A stretch of DNA of 64,000 nt from Agromyces kandeliae (GCF_009674665.1 NZ_WKJD01000010.1:22258-86257); one strand, 5' to 3'; numbered from the stretch's first letter, positions 36,349-46,397 are shown. Translations and numbers: made by a program. Notes: generated by a model not told the origin, from the letters alone.

Positions 36349-36386
36349 AGCGGATGCCGCGGGCTTCCCATCCCGCGGCATCCGCT
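36349..36386. terminator. Hairpin terminator built from two copies of the GCGGATGCCGC motif
   Basis: Arms 36349-36363 (AGCGGATGCCGCGGG) and 36372-36386 are perfect 15-bp complements with an 8-nt loop, between the convergent ATPase and malate synthase genes. Exact 11-mer copies are at 36350-36360 and 36375-36385. Confidence 0.75.
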
Positions 36387-36412
36387 CGTCGTGCGCTGAC
36401 GCGCGACCCGGC

Positions 36413-38104
36413 CTAGAGGAACCGGGCGTACGCCCCGACGGTGAGGAACGTCGGGAACTCGGGCTCGAGCGCGACCGACCGGAACACCGAGATGGCGTCG
36501 TCGAAGCGGTCGCCCTCGAAGCGGGGCAGGTCGGCCACTGCGGCCGCCATGATCCGCACGATCGACGTCTGGTCGATGCGCGTGCCCTCGGCGGTGACCG
36601 TGTTGTCGTGCAGCCACTGCCACACCTGCGAGCGCGAGATCTCCGCGGTCGCGGCGTCCTCCATCAGGTTGTCGATCGCCGCGGCGCCGGTCCCTCGGAG
36701 CCACGACTCGATGTACCGGATGCAGATCGAGATGTTGTCGTACACGCCGGCCTCGGTGACCTCGCCGCCGATCGACGGGATGTCGAGCAGCTCCGCCGCC
36801 GTGACCTGCACGTCCTCGCGGAGGCGGTCGACCTGGTTGGGCCGGTCGCCCAGCACCGCGTCGAACTCGGCGCGGGCGGTCGGGATGAGGTCGGGGTGCG
36901 CGACCCACGTGCCGTCGAAGCCGTCGCCCGCCTCGCGCCGCTTGTCGGCCGTGACCGCGGCGAGCGCGCGCTCGGTCACCTCGGGGTCGCGACGGTTCGG
37001 GATGAACGCGCTCATGCCGCCGATGGCGTGGGCGCCGCGCTGGTGGCAGGTCGACACGAGCAGCTCGGTGTAGGCCCGCATGAACGGCACGGTCATGGTG
37101 ATCGACTTGCGGTCGGGCATGACCCAGCGGCGTCCGCGCGAGCGGAACGTCTTCACGATCGAGAAGATGTAGTCCCAGCGGCCGGCGTTGAGGCCGGCGC
37201 AGTGGACGCGGAGCTCGTAGAGGATCTCGTCCATCTGGAACGCGGCCTGGATCGTCTCGATCAGCACGGTCGCCCGGATCGTGCCGTGCGGGATGCCGAC
37301 CTCCTCCTCGGCGAAGGTGAAGATGTCGTTCCAGAGCTTGGCCTCGCGGTGCGACTCGAGCTTCGGCAGGTAGAAGTACGGGCCGCGGCCGCCCTCGATG
37401 AGGGCCTTGGCGTTGTGGAAGAAGTAGAGCCCGAAGTCGACCAGGGAGCCGGAGGCGTGCATCGCGCGCCCCGAGCGGTCGTGGAACTTCAGGTGCTTCT
37501 CGACCAGGTGCCAGCCGCGCGGCCGGAACACGATGGTCGGCGTCTCGGTGGCCGTGACGCGGTACTCCTTGCCCTCGGGGCTCGTGTACTCCAGTTCGCC
37601 GCGCAGGAAGTCGAACAGCGAGAGCTGTCCTTCGACGACGTTCGCCCACGTGGGGCTCGTCGCGTCCTCGTGGTCGGCGAGCCACACCTTCGCACCGGAG
37701 TTCAGCGCGTTGATCGCCATCTTCCGGTCGGTCGGACCGGTGATCTCGACGCGGCGGTCCTCGAGGCCGGGACCGGCGCCCGCGACGCGCCAGGTGCGGT
37801 CGTTCCGGATCCACTCGGTCTCGGGGAGGAACTTCGGGTCGCGGCCGTTCGCGGCGTCGACCCGAGTCTGCAGGCGGACGGCGAGCAGCTCGTGCCGAGT
37901 GTGCGCGAAGCGGTCGTGCAGCTTCGCGAGGAACGCGAGCGCGTCGGGCGTGAGGATCTCGTCGTAGCGCTCGCCGAGCGGTGCGGTGACCTCGAGGTGC
38001 GGCTGCACGGTCTGGAAGCTCCCCGTCGCCGGCTTCGGCTCGGGCGTGGACGTCTGCGTGCGCGCGGACGCCATGGCGTCCGGTCGCTCGATGGTGATGG
38101 TCAT
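36413..38104 (-). CDS. aceB: Malate synthase A
   Basis: A 563-residue malate synthase that condenses glyoxylate with acetyl-CoA to malate, the second step of the glyoxylate shunt. Recognisable blocks are LADHEDATSPTWANVVEGQ, PRGWHLVEKH, HGTIRATVLIETIQAAFQMDEI (near residues 260-285), AGLNAGRWDYIFS and GGMSAFIPNRRDP. The length fits the A isoform (about 530-560) rather than the 720-residue G form of mycobacteria. AAGGAG precedes ATG 38104. It lies 34 bp after isocitrate lyase, so both form one operon. Confidence 0.95.
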   Translation of the reverse strand: MTITIERPDAMASARTQTSTPEPKPATGSFQTVQPHLEVTAPLGERYDEILTPDALAFLAKLHDRFAHTRHELLAVRLQTRVDAANGRDPKFLPETEWIRNDRTWRVAGAGPGLEDRRVEITGPTDRKMAINALNSGAKVWLADHEDATSPTWANVVEGQLSLFDFLRGELEYTSPEGKEYRVTATETPTIVFRPRGWHLVEKHLKFHDRSGRAMHASGSLVDFGLYFFHNAKALIEGGRGPYFYLPKLESHREAKLWNDIFTFAEEEVGIPHGTIRATVLIETIQAAFQMDEILYELRVHCAGLNAGRWDYIFSIVKTFRSRGRRWVMPDRKSITMTVPFMRAYTELLVSTCHQRGAHAIGGMSAFIPNRRDPEVTERALAAVTADKRREAGDGFDGTWVAHPDLIPTARAEFDAVLGDRPNQVDRLREDVQVTAAELLDIPSIGGEVTEAGVYDNISICIRYIESWLRGTGAAAIDNLMEDAATAEISRSQVWQWLHDNTVTAEGTRIDQTSIVRIMAAAVADLPRFEGDRFDDAISVFRSVALEPEFPTFLTVGAYARFL

Positions 38105-38138
38105 GATCTCGTCTCCTTCGCGGGCGTGCGCCCGTCGA

Positions 38139-39464
38139 TCAGTGCTGGAACTGCTCTTCCTCGGTCGATCCGACGAGGGCGAGGGTCGCGCTGTTCGGGT
38201 TCAGCGCCGTGGCGATCTGGTCGAAGTAGCCGGTGCCGACCTCGCGCTGGTGGCGCGTGGCGGTGTAGCCGTCGGCCTCGGAGGCGAACTCGGCCTCCTG
38301 CAGCTCGACGTACGCGGACATGTGGCGCTCGTTGTAGTCCTTGGCGAGCGTGAACATGCCGTGGTTCAGGGAGTGGAAGCCCGCCAGGGTGATGAACTGG
38401 AACGCGTAGCCCATCGACGCGAGCTCACGCTGGAACTTCGCGATCTGGTCGTCGTCGAGGTGGCGCTTCCAGTTGAAGCTCGGCGAGCAGTTGTACGAGA
38501 GGCGCTTGCCCGGGAACTTCGCGTGCACGGCCTCGGCGAAGCGTCGGGCGAGCTCCAGGTCGGGCTCGGCCGACTCGACCCACAGCAGGTCGGCGTACTC
38601 GGCGTAGGCGAGGCCGCGGGCGATGACGGGCTCGATGCCGTTCTGCACGTTGTAGAAGCCCTCGGCGGTGCGCTCGCCCGTGACGAACGGCTGGTCGCGC
38701 TCGTCGTGATCGCTCGTGAGCAGGGTCGCGGCGAGTGCATCGGTGCGGGCGATGATGATGGACGGCACGCCGGCGACGTCCGCCGCCATGCGCGCCGCGT
38801 TGATGGTGCGGATGTGCTGGCCGGTGGGGACCAGCACCTTGCCGCCCATGTGGCCGCACTTCTTCTCGCTGGCGAGCTGGTCCTCCCAGTGCACGCCGGC
38901 CGCGCCGGCCTCGATCATCTGGTGCATGAGCTCGTAGGCGTTGAGGGGCCCGCCGAAGCCGGCCTCGGCGTCGGCGACGATCGGCGCCATCCAGTCGCGG
39001 TCGTCCGTTCCCTGCTCGACCTGGCCCGCGCGCAGCAGCGCGTTGTTGATGCGGCGGACGACGGCCGGGACCGAGTTGGCCGGGTAGAGCGACTGGTCGG
39101 GGTAGGTCTGGCCGGAGAGGTTGGCGTCGGCCGCGACCTGCCAGCCGGAGAGGTAGATGGCCTTGAGCCCGGCGCGCACCTGCTGCACGGCCTGGTTGCC
39201 GGTGAGGGCGCCGAGCGCGGCCGACCACTCCGGGTCCTCCATCGGCTCGAAGGCGGTGCCGGTGTTCTTCCGGATGTTCTCCCACAGCTTCTCGGCGCCG
39301 CGGCGGGCGAGCGTGCGCTCCTCGCGGACCGGGCCGCGGAGGGCGATGACGTCCTCGGCGGTGTAGTCGCGCTTGACGCCCTCCCAGCGGGGGTCGGCGT
39401 CCCACTCGAGCTGGAGCTCGGCGGCGGTCTGCGTCTGGTCGCCGGGGCGGTTCTGGGTGCTCAT
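38139..39464 (-). CDS. aceA: Isocitrate lyase
   Basis: A 441-residue isocitrate lyase that splits isocitrate into glyoxylate and succinate, allowing growth on acetate and fatty acids. The catalytic signature KKCGHMGGK carries Cys203. Other conserved blocks are [14 protein letters not shown] ([16 protein letters not shown]), [16 protein letters not shown] and [19 protein letters not shown] lies 8 nt before ATG 39464. The upstream 210 bp hold a near-perfect palindrome that shares a 10-mer with the promoter of the RamB-like regulator gene at 48.7 kb, suggesting control by that protein. Confidence 0.96.
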   Translation of the reverse strand: MSTQNRPGDQTQTAAELQLEWDADPRWEGVKRDYTAEDVIALRGPVREERTLARRGAEKLWENIRKNTGTAFEPMEDPEWSAALGALTGNQAVQQVRAGLKAIYLSGWQVAADANLSGQTYPDQSLYPANSVPAVVRRINNALLRAGQVEQGTDDRDWMAPIVADAEAGFGGPLNAYELMHQMIEAGAAGVHWEDQLASEKKCGHMGGKVLVPTGQHIRTINAARMAADVAGVPSIIIARTDALAATLLTSDHDERDQPFVTGERTAEGFYNVQNGIEPVIARGLAYAEYADLLWVESAEPDLELARRFAEAVHAKFPGKRLSYNCSPSFNWKRHLDDDQIAKFQRELASMGYAFQFITLAGFHSLNHGMFTLAKDYNERHMSAYVELQEAEFASEADGYTATRHQREVGTGYFDQIATALNPNSATLALVGSTEEEQFQH

Positions 39465-39593
39465 CGTGGTGCTCCTTCGGTGCAGCGGTGCGGATGTCTC
39501 GTGGTCCGTCCGGCTCCTCCTGCGGTGCCGTCCGGGGGTCTGTGGAACCATGCTGCGCGCCGCGCAACGGGGTCGGACGACGAATCGGGGGGT

Positions 39594-39628
39594 GAACTTT
39601 CCCGGTTCTTCCGCGTCGCGGAACAACC
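39594..39628. promoter_or_regulatory. Candidate regulator-binding palindrome upstream of aceA
   Basis: GGTTCTTCCGCG (39604-39615), one central base, CGCGGAACAACC (39617-39628): 11 of 12 positions pair. A further GAAC/GTTC pair (39594-39597, 39605-39608) overlaps it. GGTTCTTCCG recurs at 48636-48645. Confidence 0.5.
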
Positions 39629-39662
39629 GCGGGGCGGGCGGATGCCTCGGCGCCGCCGGGGG

Positions 39663-39677
39663 CAGAATGAGGGCGTG
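39663..39677 (+). promoter_or_regulatory. -10 box for leaderless small membrane protein gene
   Basis: CAGAAT (39663-39668) lies 6 nt before GTG 39675. Confidence 0.35.
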
Positions 39678-40070
39678 ACGCACGACGGCGGCACCACCGA
39701 CGACGAGCGGCGCCTCGAGCGGCGACGGTCGCGGCTGGGCGTGCTCGGCATCGCGCTCTTCGTCGGCGGACCGGTGCTCGGCGCGGGGCTCGCGGTCGTC
39801 GGCGTGGTCGTCGGGCTCCGCGAGGATCCGCGCTGGGCGCTGCTGGCCGTCCTGGGCCTGGGCGTCGGCTTCGCGTCCACGTTCGCCGGCCTGCGCATGC
39901 TGACGCGCCTCGAACAGGCCCGGTCGGTCGGCACGTCGCCGACCGGCGACGCACCGTTCGGCGAGCCGTCGGAGCCGACTGATCCGATGGCCGGCGACGT
40001 CCCGCGGCCGGGCGCCGGCCCCGACCAGCCCGACTCGGCCTCGCCCGGCCGGACGGGTCCCGAGCCGTAG
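39675..40070 (+). CDS. Small two-helix membrane protein, unknown function
   Basis: A 131-residue protein I do not recognise. A charged N-terminus ([14 protein letters not shown]) precedes two hydrophobic helices ([25 protein letters not shown] and [23 protein letters not shown], each about 23-25 residues), then a 55-residue Pro/Asp/Gly-rich disordered tail. Codon-position GC bias is like that of its neighbours, which supports real coding. It starts with GTG 39675, 6 nt after CAGAAT. It is divergent from isocitrate lyase and shares its promoter region. Confidence 0.65.
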   Translation: MTHDGGTTDDERRLERRRSRLGVLGIALFVGGPVLGAGLAVVGVVVGLREDPRWALLAVLGLGVGFASTFAGLRMLTRLEQARSVGTSPTGDAPFGEPSEPTDPMAGDVPRPGAGPDQPDSASPGRTGPEP

Positions 40071-40144
40071 GCCGCGACGAGCGCCCGGACGGGCGGTCGC
40101 GGTCCCCCTCCCTCGGTGTCCGACGACACGTGACCCGCGCCGCG

Positions 40145-40191
40145 TTTCGCCCGCATGACGGTTCAGCTCGCCCTGTTTCGCCCGCGTGACG
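40145..40191. repeat. Pair of 16-bp direct repeats upstream of potA
   Basis: TTTCGCCCGCATGACG (40145-40160) and TTTCGCCCGCGTGACG (40176-40191) differ at one base and are spaced by 31 bp, close to three helical turns, so a regulator could bind both on one DNA face. Confidence 0.5.
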
Positions 40192-40258
40192 ATCACCCGG
40201 ACGATCTGTCTGGTGCCGGCGTCCCGGGCGGAGTTTCGTCCGGTTATCCACGTGTCCA

Positions 40259-40274
40259 TTGCACACGCGTGCAA
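40259..40274. promoter_or_regulatory. Palindromic candidate operator upstream of potA
   Basis: TTGCAC-ACGC-GTGCAA, with perfect 6-bp arms, lies 57 bp before the potA start, where it could overlap a promoter. Confidence 0.45.
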
Positions 40275-40330
40275 CAGGGGTTTGAATGGCCGGACGCGAC
40301 GCGGCGTCAGTGAACCGGAGGTGCCAACAG

Positions 40331-41515
40331 GTGACGACAGCGACCGAGGCGAGGACCGTCTCAGACCCTGACCAGCGCGATGCCGCAGCGGGCTCCGTCG
40401 AACTCCAGCAGGTCACCAAGCGCTACGGCGACGCGGTCGCCGTCGACGGCCTGTCGCTGTCGATCCAGCCGGGCGAGTTCATCTCGCTGCTCGGTCCGTC
40501 CGGCTGCGGCAAGACCACGACGCTGCGGATGATCGCCGGCTTCGAGCAGCCCGACGAGGGTGACATCCTCATATCCGGACGATCCGTCCTGGGTGCGCCG
40601 CCCTACCGCCGCGACGTGAACACCGTCTTCCAGGCGTACGCGCTCTTCCCGCACATGACGGTCGCCGAGAACGTCGCATACGGCCTCCAGCAGCGCCGCA
40701 CGCCCAAGGCCGAGGTGCGCGAGCGGGTCGCCGAGGCCCTCGACCTCGTGCAGATGCGCCGCTTCGCCGACCGCAAGCCGACCCAGCTCTCCGGCGGGCA
40801 GCAGCAGCGCGTGGCGCTCGCCCGCGCACTCGTCAACCGCCCGTCGGTGCTCCTCCTCGACGAGCCGCTCGGCGCACTCGACCGCCAGCTCCGCGAGGAG
40901 ATGCAGCTCGAGCTCAAGCTGCTGCAGTCCCGACTCGGCATCACGTTCGTGTTCGTCACGCACGACCAGGGCGAGGCGCTCTCGATGAGCGACCGCATCG
41001 CGATCATGCGCGACGGCCGCATCGAGCAGCTCGCCGACGCCGACACGATCTACGCCCGGCCGACGTCGGCATACGTCGCCGCGTTCGTCGGCCAGCAGAA
41101 CTTCTTCCGCGGGACCGCGGCCGAGGGCGGCTCGGCGGTCGAGTCCGAGCACGGCCTCGTGCGCGGCATCCGCTCGGCCCGCCTCGCCCCGCTCGCCGAC
41201 GGCACGCCGGTGCAGGCGGCGGTGCGCCCCGAGTTCGTTCGCATCGAGGCGGATGCCGCGGGCGGCGCCCCCACGACCGGGGCGAACCGCGTGCAGGGCA
41301 CCCTGCTCGGCGTCTCCCACCTCGGCGAGACGATGCAGTACCTCGTCCGGCTCGGCGACGACCAGAGCCTCATCGCGCGTCGCCCCACGCCGGAGGCCCC
41401 CGACCTCGCGGTCGGGGCGGCGGTCTCGTGCACGTGGAGCGACACGAGCGTGCAGGTCTTCCCGTCCGACGACGCGGCCGCGGCCGGCGGCTACGTCGCT
41501 CCGCCCACGCACTGA
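40331..41515 (+). CDS. potA: Spermidine/putrescine-type ABC transporter ATP-binding protein
   Basis: A 394-residue ATPase with Walker A GPSGCGKT (55-62), signature LSGGQQQR, Walker [13 protein letters not shown] and a C-terminal TOBE-type domain (about 290-390) as in PotA. It energises the importer encoded by the three genes downstream. I start at GTG 40331, which has GGAGG 9 nt upstream. The 260-bp upstream gap contains direct repeats and a palindrome, suggesting tight control. The substrate class is a polyamine by family; the precise polyamine is unknown. Confidence 0.92.
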   Translation: MTTATEARTVSDPDQRDAAAGSVELQQVTKRYGDAVAVDGLSLSIQPGEFISLLGPSGCGKTTTLRMIAGFEQPDEGDILISGRSVLGAPPYRRDVNTVFQAYALFPHMTVAENVAYGLQQRRTPKAEVRERVAEALDLVQMRRFADRKPTQLSGGQQQRVALARALVNRPSVLLLDEPLGALDRQLREEMQLELKLLQSRLGITFVFVTHDQGEALSMSDRIAIMRDGRIEQLADADTIYARPTSAYVAAFVGQQNFFRGTAAEGGSAVESEHGLVRGIRSARLAPLADGTPVQAAVRPEFVRIEADAAGGAPTTGANRVQGTLLGVSHLGETMQYLVRLGDDQSLIARRPTPEAPDLAVGAAVSCTWSDTSVQVFPSDDAAAAGGYVAPPTH

Positions 41516-41583
41516 CACCGCGCCGACCGAACCGCACCACGCACCACCGAACCCAGCAATCCGCCCGACCCCCAAGGAGCGAC

Positions 41584-42771
41584 ATGGCCGAGAAGTCCAC
41601 CCCGATCCGGATCCTCGCGAGCACCGAGCAGGTGCCGATCCTCCAGCGCGCGATCGACCGCCGCCGGTTCCTGAGCTTCGCCGCCGCCATGGGCGGCACG
41701 GCATTCCTCGCGGCCTGCTCGTCGCCCGGCGGCGGCACCTCGTCGGCGCCGGTCGCCACGGGCGGCGAGCTCGAGGGCTCGCTCAACATCTACACGTGGG
41801 GCGACTACGACTCGCCCGACGTCGTCGCGTCGTTCACGTCCGACTTCGGCCCGAAGGTCACGTTCGACTCCTACGGCTCGAACGAGGAGCTGATCTCGAA
41901 GCTCGTCGCCGCGAAGGGCACGTCGGGCTACGACATCATCGTCCCGACCGGCGCGTTCATCCCCCAGATGATCGAGAACGGCATCATCCAGCCGCTGAAC
42001 AAGGACCTGCTGCCGAACATCGAGCACATGGACCCCGCGTTCCTCGGCCGGAGCTGGGACCCCGAGAACGAGTACACGGTCTGCAAGGCGTGGGGCACCA
42101 CCGGCTTCGTCTACGACAGGACGGTCATCACGCGCGAGCTCAAGGACTGGAACGACTTCCTCGACGCCGCGCAGAACGAGGCCAGCGGCAGGACCAGCGT
42201 GCTCGACGACCCGGCCGAGGTCACCGGCCTCTACTACTGGGCGAACGGCATCGACTGGAACACCACCGACGAGGCCGACCTCGCCGCGTGCGAGGACTTC
42301 ATCGTCAACACGCTCGCCCCGCACATCTCGGCGTTCGACTCCTACCCCGGCGGCCAGGCGATCCCGCAGGCCACCCAGGTGCTCATGCAGGCCTGGAACG
42401 GCGACGCCCGCATCGGCATCCAGGAGAGCCCCGACCCCGAGCGCTGGCAGTGGGTGCTCGGCTCGCCCGCGACCGAGCTCTGGATGGACAACTGGGCGAT
42501 CCCCGTCGGCGCTCCCCACCCGGAGGCGGCGCACGCGTTCATCGACTGGACGATGGTCCCCGAGAACCAGCTCCTCCAGGTCGACTACATCGGCTACCAC
42601 ACCGGCGCCGCGGGCATCGAGGAGGCCGCGAACGAGGCCGGCCTCGAGATGCTCGACCTCGTGTTCTTCTCCGAGGAGCAGATCGCCACCATGCACGACG
42701 GCGAGGTCAACGAGGCCCAGCAGGTCAACGTCGACATCTGGAACAAGGCGAAGGCCGCCGCCGGTGCGTAG
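41584..42771 (+). CDS. potD: Polyamine ABC transporter substrate-binding lipoprotein (PotD type, Tat-exported)
   Basis: A 395-residue extracellular binding protein. The N-terminus combines a twin-arginine motif (DRRRFLSFAA, Arg26-Arg28) with a lipobox FLAAC placing the lipidated Cys at 45, so it should be Tat-exported and lipid-anchored. The mature part opens GSLNIYTWGDYDSPDVV, typical of PotD/PotF, and ends INKA-like with IWNKAKAAAG. AAGGAG precedes ATG 41584. The next gene starts 8 bp before its stop. Confidence 0.92.
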   Translation: MAEKSTPIRILASTEQVPILQRAIDRRRFLSFAAAMGGTAFLAACSSPGGGTSSAPVATGGELEGSLNIYTWGDYDSPDVVASFTSDFGPKVTFDSYGSNEELISKLVAAKGTSGYDIIVPTGAFIPQMIENGIIQPLNKDLLPNIEHMDPAFLGRSWDPENEYTVCKAWGTTGFVYDRTVITRELKDWNDFLDAAQNEASGRTSVLDDPAEVTGLYYWANGIDWNTTDEADLAACEDFIVNTLAPHISAFDSYPGGQAIPQATQVLMQAWNGDARIGIQESPDPERWQWVLGSPATELWMDNWAIPVGAPHPEAAHAFIDWTMVPENQLLQVDYIGYHTGAAGIEEAANEAGLEMLDLVFFSEEQIATMHDGEVNEAQQVNVDIWNKAKAAAGA

Positions 42772-43657
42772 TCTCCGCCTGCCGAGCTTCGCCCTCGCGA
42801 TTCCCGCGTGGACGTGGCTCGTCACCTTCTTCGTCGTACCGGTCGGCGCGGTGCTGTACTTCAGCTTCGGCTACAAGCCGGGCATCTTCGGCACCCACGC
42901 GACCGACGTGCTGTCGTTCGACCGGTACGCCGAGGCCCTCTCGCCGACCTTCTTCGAGGTGTTCATGAACACCCTGTGGGTCGGCATCGCGGGCACCCTG
43001 CTCTGCCTCGCCATCGGACTCCCGGTGGCCTACTGGATGGCCGTCAAGGCGCCCGCGCACCGCCGCGGTCTGCTCATCGCCCTCGTGATGGTGCCGTACT
43101 GGACGAACTTCCTCGTGCGCACGATCGGCTGGCAGATCATCCTCGCCCCCGAGGGGTGGATGTCGCAGCTGCTCCAGACCGTCGGCATCACCGACGGCCC
43201 GCTCGCGATCCTGTACACGCGCACCGCCGTGCTGATCGGCGTCGTCTACAACTACCTGCCGCTCATGATCCTGCCGCTGTTCGTCGCGTTCGACCGCGTG
43301 GGGCCCGCGCTCCGCGAGGCGTCGAAGGACCTCGGCGCGAATCGGGTGGGCACGTTCATCCGCGTGACCTTCCCGCTCGCCCGCCCGGGGATCATCGTCG
43401 GCCTGCTGCTCGTCTACATCCCGCTCATGGGCGACTACATCACGGCGACGGTGCTCGGCGGCGCGCAGGGGAACATGGTCGGCCAACTCGTGGCGAGCCA
43501 GTTCCAGGCCGCGCAGAACTGGGCGCTCGGCTCGGCGATGGCGGTGCTGCTCATCCTCGTGATCATGGTCTCGGCGGCCGCGATCGGGTTCCTGCTCTGG
43601 CTCGTGTCGCTGCCGTTCCGCGTCCGCAACCGCGTCGTCCTGGAGGCCACGGCATGA
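42764..43657 (+). CDS. potB: Polyamine ABC transporter permease (PotB type)
   Basis: A 297-residue permease with six hydrophobic helices and the EAA loop EASKDLGANRVGTFIRVTFPLARPG that docks PotA. It starts with GTG 42764, overlapping the potD stop by 8 bp, and its stop overlaps potC by 4 bp. The conserved YWTNFLVRTIGWQIIL segment after helix 2 is typical of PotB. Confidence 0.93.
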   Translation: MRSLRLPSFALAIPAWTWLVTFFVVPVGAVLYFSFGYKPGIFGTHATDVLSFDRYAEALSPTFFEVFMNTLWVGIAGTLLCLAIGLPVAYWMAVKAPAHRRGLLIALVMVPYWTNFLVRTIGWQIILAPEGWMSQLLQTVGITDGPLAILYTRTAVLIGVVYNYLPLMILPLFVAFDRVGPALREASKDLGANRVGTFIRVTFPLARPGIIVGLLLVYIPLMGDYITATVLGGAQGNMVGQLVASQFQAAQNWALGSAMAVLLILVIMVSAAAIGFLLWLVSLPFRVRNRVVLEATA

Positions 43658-44592
43658 CCACCACCGCACCCGAGGCGACGCTCACGGATGCCGCGCCCGG
43701 CGTCGCCGAGGCGACGGCGCCCCGCACGCCCCCCGCACCGGTCGCGCGCCGCGCGCGTCGTTCCCCGGTCGACATCGGCCTGACGGTGTGGAGCGTGCTC
43801 GTCTTCCTGTTCCTGTTCGCGCCGATCATCGTGATCCTCGTGTACTCGTTCAACAACGGGCGACTGCTCATCGCGTGGAACGAGTTCGGATTCGAGCCCT
43901 ATCGTGCGCTCTGGGAGAAGCCCGCGGTGCGCGACGCCGTCGCGGTGTCGCTGCGGACCGGCGCGATCGCCGCCGTGCTCGCGACGCTGCTCGGCACGCT
44001 CGCCGGCATCGCCCTCGCCCGCAAGCCCGGCAAGTGGGCGCTCTGGTTCATCGGGCTGCTGCTGCTCGTGTCGGTCACGCCCGAGATCGTCGACGCCGTC
44101 GCGCTCCTGCCATGGCTCGTGTTCCTCGGCCAGGACGCCGGACTGTCGATCTTCAACGACGGCACCGTGCGCCTCGTCGTCGGCCACTCGCTGTTCTCGA
44201 CCGCGGTCGTGACGTACATCGTGCGGGCCCGGCTCGTCGGCCTCGACGCGCAGCTCGAGGAGGCCTCGGCCGACCTGTACGCGCGGCCCCTCACGACGTT
44301 CCGGCGCGTGACGCTGCCGCTCGCGATGCCCGCGGTGCTCGCCGGCCTGCTGCTGTCGTTCACGCTGAGCCTCGACAACACCGTCGTGGCGGCCTTCGTG
44401 CAGGTCTCCGGTTCGACGCCGTGGCCCGTGTACGTGCTGAGCGCCCTGCGCGGCGGCCTCCGGCCCGAGATCGCCGCCGTGTCGACCGTGATGCTGCTGC
44501 TCACGCTCGCGGCACTCGCCCTCGTCGCGGTCGTGCTGAAGCGCGCCGGCGACTCGGCGACGCAGATCGCCCGAACCATGTCGGGCGGCTGA
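43654..44592 (+). CDS. potC: Polyamine ABC transporter permease (PotC type)
   Basis: A 312-residue permease. A 45-residue Ala/Thr/Pro-rich cytoplasmic N-terminus precedes six helices; FAPIIVILVYSFNNGR after helix 1 and the EAA loop EEASADLYARPLTTFRRVTLPLAMPA are typical of PotC. ATG 43654 overlaps the potB stop (ATGA). A strong GC hairpin follows the stop, ending the pot operon. Confidence 0.93.
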   Translation: MTTTAPEATLTDAAPGVAEATAPRTPPAPVARRARRSPVDIGLTVWSVLVFLFLFAPIIVILVYSFNNGRLLIAWNEFGFEPYRALWEKPAVRDAVAVSLRTGAIAAVLATLLGTLAGIALARKPGKWALWFIGLLLLVSVTPEIVDAVALLPWLVFLGQDAGLSIFNDGTVRLVVGHSLFSTAVVTYIVRARLVGLDAQLEEASADLYARPLTTFRRVTLPLAMPAVLAGLLLSFTLSLDNTVVAAFVQVSGSTPWPVYVLSALRGGLRPEIAAVSTVMLLLTLAALALVAVVLKRAGDSATQIARTMSGG

Positions 44593-44595
44593 GCT

Positions 44596-44636
44596 CCGCG
44601 CGGCCGCGGTCCGACCCGAACGCCGCGGCCGCGCGG
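44596..44636. terminator. Hairpin terminator of the pot operon
   Basis: CCGCGCGGCCGCGG (44596-44609) and CCGCGGCCGCGCGG (44623-44636) are perfect 14-bp complements with a 13-nt loop, 3 bp after the potC stop. Confidence 0.7.
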
Positions 44637-44653
44637 CATCCCGCCCGTGCCTC

Positions 44654-44673
44654 CCCGTCCCGTCCCGTCCCGT
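44654..44673 (+). repeat. Short tandem repeat (CCCGT)4
   Basis: Four exact CCCGT units occupy the leader of the amidohydrolase gene, ending 10 bp before its ribosome-binding site. Slippage could change the spacing between promoter and ribosome-binding site. Confidence 0.6.
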
Positions 44674-44698
44674 CCGCGATCCGAAGGAGCCCATCGCC

Positions 44699-46375
44699 AT
44701 GACCCACGCCGACCTCGTCTTCACGGGCGGACCCGTCTTCACGGCGGACACGGTCCGCTCCCGAGCGACGGCGGTCGCCGTCCGCGCCGGCCGCATCGTC
44801 GCCGTCGGGACGGACGACGAGGTCCGCGACCTGGTCGGCGCCTCGACCGAGGTCGTCGACCTGCGCGGGCGGCTGCTCGTGCCCGGATTCCAGGACGCCC
44901 ACGTCCACCCGGTGTGGGGCGGGCTCGACCTGATGCGCTGCGACCTCGCCGAGCTCTCGACGCAGGACGAGTACCTCTCCCGCATCGCGGAGTACTCGGC
45001 CGCGCACCCCGACGACGAGTGGGTGCTCGGCGGCGGATGGTCCATGTCCGCGTTCCCCGGCGGAACCCCGACCGCTGCGGCCCTCGACCGGGTCGTGCCC
45101 GACCGTCCGGCATTCCTGCCCAACCGCGACGGGCACGGCGCGTGGGTGAACTCGGCCGCGCTGCGGCTCGCGGGGATCGACCGCGACACGCCCGACCCGG
45201 CCGACGGGCGCATCGAGCGCGACGCCGACGGCCACCCCAGCGGCACGCTGCACGAGGGCGCGATGTCGCTCGTGAACCGCCTCCTCCCCGAGACGAGCCT
45301 CGAGACGCTCACCGAGGCCGTGCTCCTCGGCCAGCAGTACCTGCACTCCTACGGCGTCACCGCGTGGCAGGACGCGATCGTCGGCACGTACGGCGACGCC
45401 GGCGACCCCGGCCCCGCCTACGTCGCCGCCGCGAACGCGGGGAAGCTCACCGGCCGCGTCGTCGGCGCGATCTGGTGGGACCGCACGCGCGGCATCGAGC
45501 AGATCCCCGACCTCGTCGCCAAGCGCGACGCGTATCGCGCGGGCCGGTTCGCCGCCACGAGCATCAAGATCATGCAGGACGGCGTCGCCGAGAACTTCAC
45601 CGCTTCGATGCTCGAGCCGTACTGCGACGGCCACGGCCACTTCACCGACAACTCCGGCATCTCCTTCGTCGACCCCGCCGTGCTGAAGCCCGCCGCGGCA
45701 GAGCTCGACCGCCTCGGCTTCCAGCTCCACTTCCACGCCATCGGCGACCGGGCGGTCCGGGAGTGCCTCGACGCCGTCGAGCACACGATCGCCGCGAACG
45801 GCCGAAGCGACCACCGTCACCACATCGCGCACATCCAGGTCGTGCACCCCGAGGACATCCCGCGCTTCCGCGAACTCGGCGTCGCGGCGAACATGCAGTC
45901 GCTGTGGGCCGCCCTCGAGCCGCAGATGGTCGACCTCACGCTGCCGTTCCTCGGCGACCCGCGCAGCGCCTGGCAGTACCCGTTCGGCGACCTGCTGCGC
46001 TCCGGCGCCGTGCTGGCGGCGGGCAGCGACTGGTCGGTGTCGACGCCCGACCCGCTCGCCGCCATCCACACGGCGGTGAACCGGAAGTCGGCGCCCGCGT
46101 ACGCCGAGGGCGACTACGAGGCGTTCCTGCCCGAGCAGGCGATCGACCTCGCGACCTCGCTCACCGCGTACACCGCCGGCTCGGCGTGGGTGAACCACCT
46201 CGACGACGTGACCGGCACGATCCAGGTCGGCAAGTACGCCGACCTCGTCGTGCTCGATCGCGACCCCTTCGCCGGGGCGGCCGACGAGATCGGTGCGACG
46301 CGCATCGAGCAGACGTTCGTCGACGGCGAGCGCGTGTACGCGGCCGATGACGCGGGGGCGCTGCGCGCGGCCTGA
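44699..46375 (+). CDS. Amidohydrolase 3 family (YtcJ-like) hydrolase
   Basis: A 558-residue metal-dependent amidohydrolase. The N-terminal metal motif is FQDAHVHPVWGG, followed by a carbamylatable or metal-bridging region, HFHAIGDRAVRECLDA, HHIAHIQVVHPEDIPRF and the late Asp in AAGSDWSVSTPDPLAA. Family members hydrolyse C-N bonds in amides or formamides; the substrate here is unknown. It follows the pot operon after a terminator, so it has its own promoter, but a link to amine or amide metabolism is plausible. AAGGAGC lies about 9 nt before ATG 44699. Confidence 0.88.
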   Translation: MTHADLVFTGGPVFTADTVRSRATAVAVRAGRIVAVGTDDEVRDLVGASTEVVDLRGRLLVPGFQDAHVHPVWGGLDLMRCDLAELSTQDEYLSRIAEYSAAHPDDEWVLGGGWSMSAFPGGTPTAAALDRVVPDRPAFLPNRDGHGAWVNSAALRLAGIDRDTPDPADGRIERDADGHPSGTLHEGAMSLVNRLLPETSLETLTEAVLLGQQYLHSYGVTAWQDAIVGTYGDAGDPGPAYVAAANAGKLTGRVVGAIWWDRTRGIEQIPDLVAKRDAYRAGRFAATSIKIMQDGVAENFTASMLEPYCDGHGHFTDNSGISFVDPAVLKPAAAELDRLGFQLHFHAIGDRAVRECLDAVEHTIAANGRSDHRHHIAHIQVVHPEDIPRFRELGVAANMQSLWAALEPQMVDLTLPFLGDPRSAWQYPFGDLLRSGAVLAAGSDWSVSTPDPLAAIHTAVNRKSAPAYAEGDYEAFLPEQAIDLATSLTAYTAGSAWVNHLDDVTGTIQVGKYADLVVLDRDPFAGAADEIGATRIEQTFVDGERVYAADDAGALRAA

Positions 46376-46397
46376 GACGGGCCGGCGGCCGGCGTCG

